Shown here: in pieces, positions 1 through 5,726 of the stretch
How the letters are laid out: every line of letters starts with the position of its first letter
Position numbering within the stretch: the first letter of the stretch is position 1
From: Deinococcus sp.
Lineage (GTDB): Bacteria > Deinococcota > Deinococci > Deinococcales > Deinococcaceae
Reading direction: 5' to 3'
DNA length: 9,705 nt
NCBI GenBank assembly: GCA_030524065.1
Contig: JAUNHF010000049.1
Span: 1 to 9,705 of the forward strand
Notes under the pieces: generated by a model
The model's database searches: none
Told to the model about the DNA's origin: nothing
Seen by the model: only the letters and a program-made list of their open reading frames with translations
Program-made: the position numbers and the translations under genes

Positions 1-425
1 TTGGGGAGAATGTCCGGTTGGGCGGCCTCAGCAGCGCCGACGTGCGCCCCGGCGACCGCTTTGGGCTGGGCGAGGTGTTGCTGGAGGCCACCGCTCCCCG
101 CCTGCCCTGTGCGCTGGCGGCGGCTTATCTGGCGGGCGATTACCCTGGCCCCTTTGTTAAGGACATGTACGCCCTGGGCCTGCCGGGGATCTATGCCCGC
201 GTGCTGCGCGGCGGCACCCTGCGGCCCGGCGACGTGGGCGAGTGGCAGCCCACCGCCCAGACAGATGCCCCCACGCTGCGTGAGCTGATGACTCTGCACA
301 GGGCCCGCAAACCAAATCCCGACCTGCTCCGGCGGGCGCTGGCAGCCCCCGTGTCGGTGCGGCTGCGAGAGGAGCTGGAAGAGAAACTGTCCAAGGCCCT
401 GCGCCATGCTCCCCCGTCACCCTGA
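1..425 (+). CDS. MOSC domain-containing protein (YiiM-like), 5' truncated
   Basis: This is the 3' part of a gene that enters from outside the window. The open frame is already running at base 3 (GENVRLGGL...), so the internal ATG at 18 is not the start. The visible 140 residues begin at the GEN motif typical of MOSC domains and continue through VRPGDRFGLG, a PRLPC segment whose cysteine (codon 108-110) matches the conserved MOSC cysteine, and YARVLRGG-x-LRPGD. The last 50 or so residues (TLRELMTLHR to KLSKAL) resemble the small helical 3-alpha domain found after MOSC in YiiM-type proteins. MOSC domains occur in molybdenum-cofactor sulfurases and in reductases that detoxify N-hydroxylated compounds. 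The substrate here cannot be read from sequence. The stop codon TGA (423-425) shares its A with the next ATG, so the two genes are probably translationally coupled. Family call is firm; exact role is open. Confidence 0.88.
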   Translation, partial: GENVRLGGLSSADVRPGDRFGLGEVLLEATAPRLPCALAAAYLAGDYPGPFVKDMYALGLPGIYARVLRGGTLRPGDVGEWQPTAQTDAPTLRELMTLHRARKPNPDLLRRALAAPVSVRLREELEEKLSKALRHAPPSP

Positions 426-964
426 TGAAAAGTCTGCCCTTGAGTGTCGCCGTGATGGCCCTGGCCGCCCTGGGCAGCCAACTTCTGCCCCCAGGACCGG
501 CGCCCGCCGCTGCCTTTGCGTGGCTGGTCCACTGGTCCCTGATGGCAGCGGCAGACTTCGCGCTGCCCCGGCGCCTGCCTGACGCTGCCGGGCCACTCAG
601 GTTTACGGTTTCGGGTCATCAAGGCGCACTGTACCGGGTCACATTGCACCGGTGGCTGGGAGTTGGGGCGTTTGGCCGCCTGCTAGAACGAACCGGCTGG
701 AACACCCTGGTCCGCAGCGCCAGGGGCTACGGCGGCGGGCGTAGAGGGCTGCCACAGCTGGCCGAGCAGACCTGGCGGTCTGAGCTGGGGCATGTCTGGG
801 CCCTGCTCACTGCACTGGCCCTCAGCGCAGTTCTTCTGTGCCTGCACCAGCCTGAAGCTACCTTCTGGCTGGTGGCCTTGGCCGCGCCGCTCCACCTCTA
901 CCCAGCCCTCTTGCAGCGCCATGTCCGTGCCCGCATTCAGCGGCTCGGCGCACAGCGCGGCTAA
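425..964 (+). CDS. Small membrane protein, possibly related to CrtO-type glycosyl-diaponeurosporenoate acyltransferases
   Basis: A 179-residue protein whose ATG overlaps the preceding stop by one base (TGATG), which supports this start and coupled translation. Hydrophobic segments lie at about 8-24, 30-46, 122-140 and 145-163. The half from residue 69 reads Y-x-x-x-x-x-R-W-LGVGAFGRLLERTGWN, then a Gly/Arg-rich stretch, WRSELGHVWALL, and finally YPALLQRHVRARIQRL. The order LGV-x-x-F-x-x-LL, a SE-x-x-H pair, then QR-x-x-RAR-x-x-RL after a hydrophobic segment recalls the CrtO family, which acylates a glycosylated carotenoid. That resemblance is from memory of the family pattern, not from an alignment, so function is tentative. 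Residues E120 and H123 would be candidate active-site or structural residues. The fixed link to a MOSC gene does not help to assign a role. It is very likely a real gene: good coupling, membrane topology, conserved-looking C-terminal motif. Confidence 0.8.
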   Translation: MKSLPLSVAVMALAALGSQLLPPGPAPAAAFAWLVHWSLMAAADFALPRRLPDAAGPLRFTVSGHQGALYRVTLHRWLGVGAFGRLLERTGWNTLVRSARGYGGGRRGLPQLAEQTWRSELGHVWALLTALALSAVLLCLHQPEATFWLVALAAPLHLYPALLQRHVRARIQRLGAQRG

Positions 965-973
965 GTACCGCGC
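955..973 (+). terminator. Possible hairpin at the end of the MOSC/membrane-protein pair
   Basis: A perfect 6-bp inverted repeat, GCGCGG (955-960) and CCGCGC (968-973), flanks a 7-nt loop that contains the TAA stop (962-964). It sits where transcription of the + strand pair should end. It is not followed by a T run, so an intrinsic terminator is doubtful; it may simply protect the 3' end or reflect high G+C. Confidence 0.35.
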
Positions 974-1022
974 ACCTCACATTTAGAGTTTCCAGAAAAC
1001 TGTCGGAACCTCTCCATTCCTG

Positions 1023-1039
1023 GTGCAACGCACTTTTTT
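1023..1039 (+). terminator. Weak candidate intrinsic terminator with a T6 run
   Basis: GTGC (1023-1026) can pair with GCAC (1030-1033) around a 3-nt AAC loop and is followed at once by six T residues (1034-1039). The T run is the longest in this convergent gap and lies 60 nt past the stop of the + strand gene. A 4-bp stem is below what intrinsic terminators normally need, so this is a weak call. Confidence 0.28.
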
Positions 1040-1057
1040 CGGCACTCGCTTTGCTCG

Positions 1058-1075
1058 GTTCATCTAAGGATGAAC
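1058..1075. repeat. 7-bp inverted repeat between the convergent genes
   Basis: GTTCATC (1058-1064) and GATGAAC (1069-1075) form a perfect 7-bp stem with a TAAG loop. It lies 18 nt past the stop of the NFACT gene on the - strand and could end its transcript. Neither strand has a following T run. The whole convergent gap (965-1092) holds only this, the weak hairpins listed separately, and no ORF that looks real. Confidence 0.4.
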
Positions 1076-1092
1076 TTCGAGGGACTTGGCCC

Positions 1093-2664
1093 TCAGCTTT
1101 CCGGCAGGTCGCCGTCTACGAACACGGTTTTCTGGCCGGTGTAGTTCACCTTGCCCGCCGCCGCACCCTTGGGCCGCCAGACGTGCTTGATGCGGGTGTA
1201 GTCCACCGGCACATTGGAGCTGCCCCGCGCTTTGGAGTGGGCTGCCGCCAGCTGCGCGGCATACAGAATGTCGGGCGGCGACAGCTCGCGCCCCGCGCTG
1301 CCGGTGCGGACCAGCACATGGCTGCCCGCGTAGCCCTGCGCGTGAAACCAGTAGTCCATGCTGCGCCCGATGCGGTGGGTCAGGGTGGCGTTCTCCTTGT
1401 TGTTGCGGCCCACCAGCGCGGTCAGGCCACTGGGCAGGGTAAAGCGCAGGCCATACGGCACTTTTTCGGGCTTCTCGCTGACCAGCTGCGCGGCCAGGGC
1501 TTCCAGCTCGCGCAGGCTGGCCGTCTCCAGCAACTGCACGCGGGCCTGAGCCTCAGCGTACTCAGCCCGCAGGCGCGGCTCACGCTCGGCCAGGCGCTCG
1601 TACACCTCTTCACGGCGCCGGGCACGGGCGTAGCGCTTCTCGGCGTTCTGCACGGCGCTCAGCAGCGGGTCCAGCTCAATGGTCACTTCGCCCTCGCCGG
1701 TTAGGTCGGGCAGCGACACCTGCGCCGCGCCGCCCGGCACCCCGTGACTGTAGGCCATCAGGAGGTCGGCCTCGGTGCGCTCCTGGGCGGCCAGCTCAAT
1801 GCCCTCCTCGGCGCGGGTCACGTCCGAGAGCTGATTGGTCAGCAGGGTCAGGCGCTTGTCCAGCGGCCCCACCAGCTCTTTGCGGAGCTGCGCGGCCTTT
1901 TCGGTGCGGGCGGCTTCGCGGGCGCCGTCGGTCATCACGCCTTCGGACACGCTGGGGTCATCCACCAGCGACGCCAAAGCGGCCAGCGCCTGCGGGAGCC
2001 GCTCTGGCCCCGGCGCTGCTGTGAACCCGGCGCGGCGGCTCAGCTCGGCACTCAGCAGCGGCCCCAGACCGTCCAGGCGCTCACGCCAGCGTGCAAGCGG
2101 CAGCTCGGCCAGACCGTGCGCCTGCGCCTCTGCGGTGCTCAGGCGGCGCGGGTCCAGCTTCTCGTACGGCGGCGGCGGCGTGTACGGCCCGCCGGAGCGG
2201 GTGGTGCGGAAGCGGTTGCGCGAAGGAGTGATTTCACGGGCGGCGTGCAAAATGCGGCCGCTGAAACCCTCTCCTTCCTCCAGAATCAGCAGGTTGGCGT
2301 TGCGGCCCGTCACTTCAAACAGCAGCCGGGCGGGCGGCACGCTGACAAAACCTTCTTCGCCGCCAAAGTGCAGCTGAAACACGCGGTCCAGCTTCAGCTG
2401 CTCGACGCGCAGCAGGTCGCCCCGGACCTTGTGGGCCATCATCTGCTGAAAGGGATTGTTTGGCTCGCCGCGCAGCCGCTCGCGCGAAAAGTACACCACC
2501 GGCTGCGGCGGGCGGTAGCTGAGCACCAGATTGCCGGTGCCTGCAGGCATGCCTTCAAGCAGCAGGGCCGCCGTGGTTTCGTCGGGGAACACCCAGCCCA
2601 GCGCCCGCGCCGGCAGGCCCCCAGCCAGGTCGCGCAGTACGCGGGAGAGCATCAAACCTTCCAT
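1093..2664 (-). CDS. rqcH: NFACT-family ribosome-associated quality control protein RqcH
   Basis: RqcH (bacterial Rqc2/NEMF homologue, older name fibronectin-binding protein FbpA) binds stalled 50S-peptidyl-tRNA complexes and recruits tRNA-Ala, adding C-terminal alanine tails that mark the nascent chain for degradation. The ATG at 2664 gives 523 residues beginning MEGLML, which matches the family's (F)DGLFL-type opening. The frame stays open to an upstream ATG at 2706, but that adds 14 residues (MFPLLRR...) lying over the promoter and palindrome. The NFACT-N region carries the Asp-Arg pair (D93-R94 in [10 protein letters not shown]) known to be needed for tRNA binding and tailing in this family. 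A charged coiled-coil region covers about 250-395. The NFACT-R domain covers about 401-515 with [24 protein letters not shown] and an AAxLAAxxSKAR helix. The protein is slightly shorter than many relatives (about 560-570) but no domain is missing. No Shine-Dalgarno precedes the chosen ATG; a GGAAGG precedes the internal ATG at 2652, an alternative start. Confidence 0.92.
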   Translation of the reverse strand: MEGLMLSRVLRDLAGGLPARALGWVFPDETTAALLLEGMPAGTGNLVLSYRPPQPVVYFSRERLRGEPNNPFQQMMAHKVRGDLLRVEQLKLDRVFQLHFGGEEGFVSVPPARLLFEVTGRNANLLILEEGEGFSGRILHAAREITPSRNRFRTTRSGGPYTPPPPYEKLDPRRLSTAEAQAHGLAELPLARWRERLDGLGPLLSAELSRRAGFTAAPGPERLPQALAALASLVDDPSVSEGVMTDGAREAARTEKAAQLRKELVGPLDKRLTLLTNQLSDVTRAEEGIELAAQERTEADLLMAYSHGVPGGAAQVSLPDLTGEGEVTIELDPLLSAVQNAEKRYARARRREEVYERLAEREPRLRAEYAEAQARVQLLETASLRELEALAAQLVSEKPEKVPYGLRFTLPSGLTALVGRNNKENATLTHRIGRSMDYWFHAQGYAGSHVLVRTGSAGRELSPPDILYAAQLAAAHSKARGSSNVPVDYTRIKHVWRPKGAAAGKVNYTGQKTVFVDGDLPES

Positions 2665-2672
2665 AAGGAGAC

Positions 2673-2678
2673 ATTGTA
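2673..2678 (-). promoter_or_regulatory. -10 element for leaderless transcription of rqcH
   Basis: On the - strand TACAAT (2678 to 2673) differs from the TATAAT consensus at one position. Exactly 8 nt separate it from the ATG at 2664, so the expected transcription start falls on or next to the A of the start codon. Leaderless genes with a TANNNT box at this distance are common in Deinococcus. The absence of a Shine-Dalgarno before this ATG agrees with that. No good -35 box is visible. Confidence 0.62.
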
Positions 2679-2680
2679 GG

Positions 2681-2694
2681 CTGCGGCGCCGCAG
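2681..2694. repeat. 14-bp perfect palindrome directly upstream of the rqcH -10 box
   Basis: CTGCGGCGCCGCAG is its own reverse complement. It lies 2 bp upstream of the TACAAT box, filling the normal -35/-10 spacer, the position of a repressor operator or of an activator that remodels the spacer. In a G+C-rich genome such a palindrome can arise by chance about once in a window this size, so only its location makes it notable. Confidence 0.4.
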
Positions 2695-2764
2695 CAAAGG
2701 AAACACGCTTCCGAGCCAGACTTGGAAGCAGGGGCCCGGAGTTCAGCTGTAGGAGACAGGTCAG

Positions 2765-2830
2765 TCAGCGGGGGAAAAGAGAACTGACTCGGGGGCGGCC
2801 CCTCCGCCGTTACTCGCTTCCCCCCGCTGA
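2765..2830. other. Structured intergenic element (long stem with inner hairpin)
   Basis: TCAGCGGGGG (2765-2774) pairs perfectly with CCCCCGCTGA (2821-2830); one or two A-T pairs extend it past a bulged C. Inside, GGCGG (2794-2798) pairs with CCGCC (2804-2808) around a CCCCT loop. The 66-nt element lies in the gap between the bamA terminator and the rqcH promoter, with no ORF through it. It could be a small dispersed intergenic repeat, an unannotated small RNA or a second terminator, but neither strand has a T run. Bases 2707-2764 hold nothing I recognise. Confidence 0.45.
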
Positions 2831-2838
2831 AGACGGTG

Positions 2839-2928
2839 ACCAGAAGTTCTCAAGCACGAAAAAGACCCAAGGGCGGCCTTGGGTCAATACTCACTTTGCT
2901 CGCCCTACGGTTTGATTACCAGAAGTTC
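2839..2928 (-). repeat. 11-bp direct repeat: end of bamA and a copy 79 bp downstream
   Basis: ACCAGAAGTTC occurs at 2918-2928, where on the - strand it encodes the last Asn-Phe-Trp and the start of the stop codon of bamA, and again at 2839-2849 past the bamA terminator. Flanking bases are also similar (15 of 18 positions match). The second copy could be a relic of a duplicated barrel 3' end, or chance. Confidence 0.4.
2859..2885 (-). terminator. Intrinsic terminator of bamA
   Basis: GACCCAAGG (2864-2872) and CCTTGGGTC (2877-2885) make a perfect 9-bp stem with a GCGG loop, followed on the - strand by five T residues (2863-2859). It begins 30 nt past the bamA stop. This is the best terminator in the window and separates the bamA transcript from rqcH. 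Confidence 0.88.
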
Positions 2929-5636
2929 CCCAGGCGGAAGTAGAACTGGCCGTTGCTGGTCTGGGGGTTGTAGCCATAGTCGAAGCGCAGAGGAGGCAGT
3001 TGGAAGCCGCCCAGGCCCAGATCCAACTGGACCCCTGCGCCCACGCCGTAGTTCAGGCTGAAGGGGTCGTTGTCGTCCCAGGCGTCGCCCGCGTCGGCGA
3101 ACAGCACACCGTACACACCACGGGCCGGGCCGAGGTTGATGTTCAGGTCGCGGCGGTACTCGGCAGAGGTGGTGAAGTAATTGGCGCCGAACAGCGAGCC
3201 GTTCTCCACGCCGCGCACCTGCCGCGAGAAGGCGGTGCTGCCGCCCCCGCCCACGCGGAAGCCGGTGCCTTCGGGGGTGTTGCCGACAGTGCTGCCCACG
3301 TTGGCACGCACGGCCACCACCTGCTGGGCGGTTTCTTCGCCACTGGCTTTCTGGACAGTGTCACCGAAGCTGAAGTAGGTGCGGGCGCCCGATTCCACCT
3401 CGAACCAGTTTACGCGGTCCTCGCCCACCGTGCCGAAGTTGTAGGCACCGTTCAGGTCGGCGCGCCAGCCCTCGCTGGGGAAAGCGAACGAGTTGGCGCT
3501 GTCGTAGTTCACGCGGCCGGTCAGGCTGGTGGTCAGGCTCTTTTTGGGGAGCAGAGCAGCCGCCTGAGCGTCGGTCAGGGCGCAGGGGCGGCGCAGCTGG
3601 TCGATCAGGGCCGTGTCGCCCGTCTTGGCCTGCACTGGGGCATTGTTGCAGTCAATCCAGTACTGGGTGTCGCCATTGACGCGGTAAGGTGCCCGCACGT
3701 CGCTATCGCGGATTTTGCCTTCCAAGAAGTAGGTCTTCTGGGTGACGCCCACGCCCACACCCGCCGACAGCTGATCGGTCAGGCGACGGCTGAGGTCCAC
3801 TCCGAAGGTATTGTTGCGCACGGTAAAGTCACGGCCAGTGTCCTGCTCGACCTTGCCACTGCCGTTCGGATCATCGCGCGTTTGAAAGATGGTCTGGTTG
3901 GCGCCCACATTGCTGCTGATGGCTGCACTCAGGCTGGTGCGGTTCTCGCGGAAGTCCAGGAAGTCCAGATCCAGCCAGGGAATGGTGTAGCTGGCCGAGC
4001 CAAACCAGTTCTGGCTGGCGTCGTTCTGTTGGGCGCCCAGGCTGACCGCACCGTTGTGGCCCAGGCCGAACACATTGGGGTTGCTGTAGCCCACTTCGCC
4101 GTTCCAACCGCCTTGCAGGCTGTCATAGCCCAGCGACAATTGCAGAGGAATGCCAGTGTCGGCCTCGGCCACCGTCAGCACGTAGGTGATGGCCTCGGGA
4201 TTCTGGGGGTCCACGCGGGTTTCCTGGCTGACCAGTTGGACGTACCCTAAGCGGCTGATGCTTGCCAGGCCGGCGCGCAGTTCGGCAGCATTGAACAGCT
4301 CGCCGGGCTTGGGCAGTTCGCGCAGAATCACGCGGTCTTCGGTGCGGCGCTCGCCCTGCCAGTTCAGCTCGTAGCCGGCCAGCTTCACTTCGCGGATGTT
4401 CAGGGCCAGCACGCCGTTTTCGAACTGCACGGCGTCGCGGGTGCTGATTTCGTAGCCCTGGGCGCGGTACAGGTCACGCAGGCGTACAAAGTTGTCCTGC
4501 GCCAGCTGAGGGCTGAACACGTCGCCTTCCTTGATGGTCAGGGCGGCGCGCAGCTGGGCTTCAGGAATCACGGTGTTGCCGCGAATCTCGATGCGCTGGA
4601 TGGGAGCCGTGACCACATTGGCGCTGCCGAAGTACACCGCCACTTGGTTCAGGTTCTGCGGGTTGGCCTGTAGGGCGAAGCCCACCGGCTTGCCGGTGCG
4701 GTTGGACAGGGTGCGCACGTCGGCCTGTAGGTCCTCGGCGCGGACCGGCTGCCCAGCGCGCGTCCGCAGCGCCCCCAACACGGCGGGGTCTACAGTACCC
4801 AGGTTGCTGGTGTCCAGCGCGGCCACGCGGCCTTCCACCACTTGCACGGTCAGCAATCCACCTTCCAGGGTGGTCTTGGCGACTTCTACGCCGGCGTGCA
4901 GGTAGCCGGCTTCCTCGTACAGGGCCTGCACCTGCGACACAGCGCGGTAATACGCCTCGGGGGTGAACTTGCCGGCCTGCTGCAGCGGGCGGAAGTTGTT
5001 CTCAACGCGGCTGCGCTCCAGCAGGGTCACACCCTGAATGCGCACGGCGCGGATGGGCGCGGTTTCATCGACCAAAAAGCGCACCGTCACCTTGCCGTCG
5101 TTGCTGGGCACCGTCTGCACGTTGATGGTAGGCACGAAGGGATAGCCTTCCGAGCGGTAGTTGTCCAGCAGCGCCTTTTTGGCCTGTTCCAACCGGGCGG
5201 TGTTCAGCGCGGCGCCGGGGGCGATGTTCAGCAGGTCAGCAATGCTCTTTTTGAAAGCTTCGGCCGACAAGAAGGTCAGGCCGGTGGCTTCCACGCTGCC
5301 GATGGTGGCGTTGGGCACCACGTCCAGCACCAACACGCTGCGGCCCGCACGCTGCTCAATCCGGGGGGTGGCCGCCGAGAAGTACCCCGAGTTCAGCACG
5401 CTCTGGCGCACCTGCTCCAGGTTCACGCTGGCAACCGGGGTGCCGGGCTGCACACTCAGGGTGGCCCGCACGAAGTTGGCGAGCAGCTCGGTGGTGCCGT
5501 TTACGACCACTTCCGACACGGTGCCAGCGGGCTGCGCGGCGGCGGGCGCCGGAGCGGGTGCAGGAGCAGCCGTCTGGGCCAAGGCCGGAGCAGCTGCACT
5601 CAGGGCCAGGGTCAACATCAGCGTTTGGGTTCGCAT
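2916..5636 (-). CDS. bamA: Outer membrane protein assembly factor BamA (Omp85 family)
   Basis: BamA inserts beta-barrel proteins into the outer membrane. From the ATG at 5636 the protein is 906 residues: a signal peptide (MRTQTLMLTLALSAAAPALAQ, about 1-21, likely cleaved after ALA or ALAQ), an Ala-Pro linker to about 38, then six POTRA-like repeats by my reading (about 39-109, 110-193, 194-271, 272-345, 346-419, 420-491), several with a GY or GYF turn and a closing beta strand. A C-terminal barrel follows (about 492-906) ending FYFRLGNFW, with the terminal aromatic residue of outer membrane proteins. The lid-loop motif is VRGV (807-810) rather than the usual VRGF/Y; its arginine is kept. Cys663 and Cys685 bracket a loop that could be a disulfide. 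The frame is open to an ATG at 5693, but that puts 19 polar residues before the signal peptide. Neither ATG has a clear Shine-Dalgarno. The gene follows the permease by 90 nt, so co-transcription is possible. Confidence 0.95.
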   Translation of the reverse strand: MRTQTLMLTLALSAAAPALAQTAAPAPAPAPAAAQPAGTVSEVVVNGTTELLANFVRATLSVQPGTPVASVNLEQVRQSVLNSGYFSAATPRIEQRAGRSVLVLDVVPNATIGSVEATGLTFLSAEAFKKSIADLLNIAPGAALNTARLEQAKKALLDNYRSEGYPFVPTINVQTVPSNDGKVTVRFLVDETAPIRAVRIQGVTLLERSRVENNFRPLQQAGKFTPEAYYRAVSQVQALYEEAGYLHAGVEVAKTTLEGGLLTVQVVEGRVAALDTSNLGTVDPAVLGALRTRAGQPVRAEDLQADVRTLSNRTGKPVGFALQANPQNLNQVAVYFGSANVVTAPIQRIEIRGNTVIPEAQLRAALTIKEGDVFSPQLAQDNFVRLRDLYRAQGYEISTRDAVQFENGVLALNIREVKLAGYELNWQGERRTEDRVILRELPKPGELFNAAELRAGLASISRLGYVQLVSQETRVDPQNPEAITYVLTVAEADTGIPLQLSLGYDSLQGGWNGEVGYSNPNVFGLGHNGAVSLGAQQNDASQNWFGSASYTIPWLDLDFLDFRENRTSLSAAISSNVGANQTIFQTRDDPNGSGKVEQDTGRDFTVRNNTFGVDLSRRLTDQLSAGVGVGVTQKTYFLEGKIRDSDVRAPYRVNGDTQYWIDCNNAPVQAKTGDTALIDQLRRPCALTDAQAAALLPKKSLTTSLTGRVNYDSANSFAFPSEGWRADLNGAYNFGTVGEDRVNWFEVESGARTYFSFGDTVQKASGEETAQQVVAVRANVGSTVGNTPEGTGFRVGGGGSTAFSRQVRGVENGSLFGANYFTTSAEYRRDLNINLGPARGVYGVLFADAGDAWDDNDPFSLNYGVGAGVQLDLGLGGFQLPPLRFDYGYNPQTSNGQFYFRLGNFW

Positions 5637-5707
5637 ATGTCGAACAGTCTGCCACAGGCCATCAAGAAAAGATGAATATGCCCGTGAAGGCATGGTGAAA
5701 AATGTGA

Positions 5708-5724
5708 AGTTGTGATCAGTTGTG
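5708..5724. repeat. Tandem AGTTGTG motif at 10-bp spacing upstream of bamA
   Basis: AGTTGTG occurs at 5708-5714 and 5718-5724, with ATC after the first copy and CATC after the second (CACAACT twice on the - strand). The one-helical-turn spacing suits a regulator that binds side by side. It lies just past the permease stop, about 75 bp before the bamA ATG. TTCACA, one mismatch from a -35 consensus, overlaps its bamA-proximal edge (5703-5708), but I find no matching -10 box at proper spacing. Confidence 0.35.
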
Positions 5725-5726
5725 CA

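Noticed and set aside
1051..2679. Long + strand open frames (217 and 311 codons) opposite rqcH
   Set aside because: They are Gln/Arg/Ala-rich with no recognisable domain, and mirror codon bias of the - strand gene in high-G+C DNA; the NFACT protein is unambiguous.
2665..2706. Extension of rqcH to the ATG at 2706
   Set aside because: The extra 14 residues are not family-like and would be encoded by the promoter and palindrome; MEGLML at 2664 fits the family start.
3000..5675. Long + strand open frames (416 and 277 codons) opposite bamA
   Set aside because: Composition is low-quality (His/Gln/Gly/Ala rich), no domains or ribosome-binding sites; shadows of the bamA frame.
5637..5693. Extension of bamA to the ATG at 5693
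   Set aside because: It would place 19 residues ahead of a typical signal peptide; no Shine-Dalgarno or clean leaderless box supports it, though it cannot be excluded fully.
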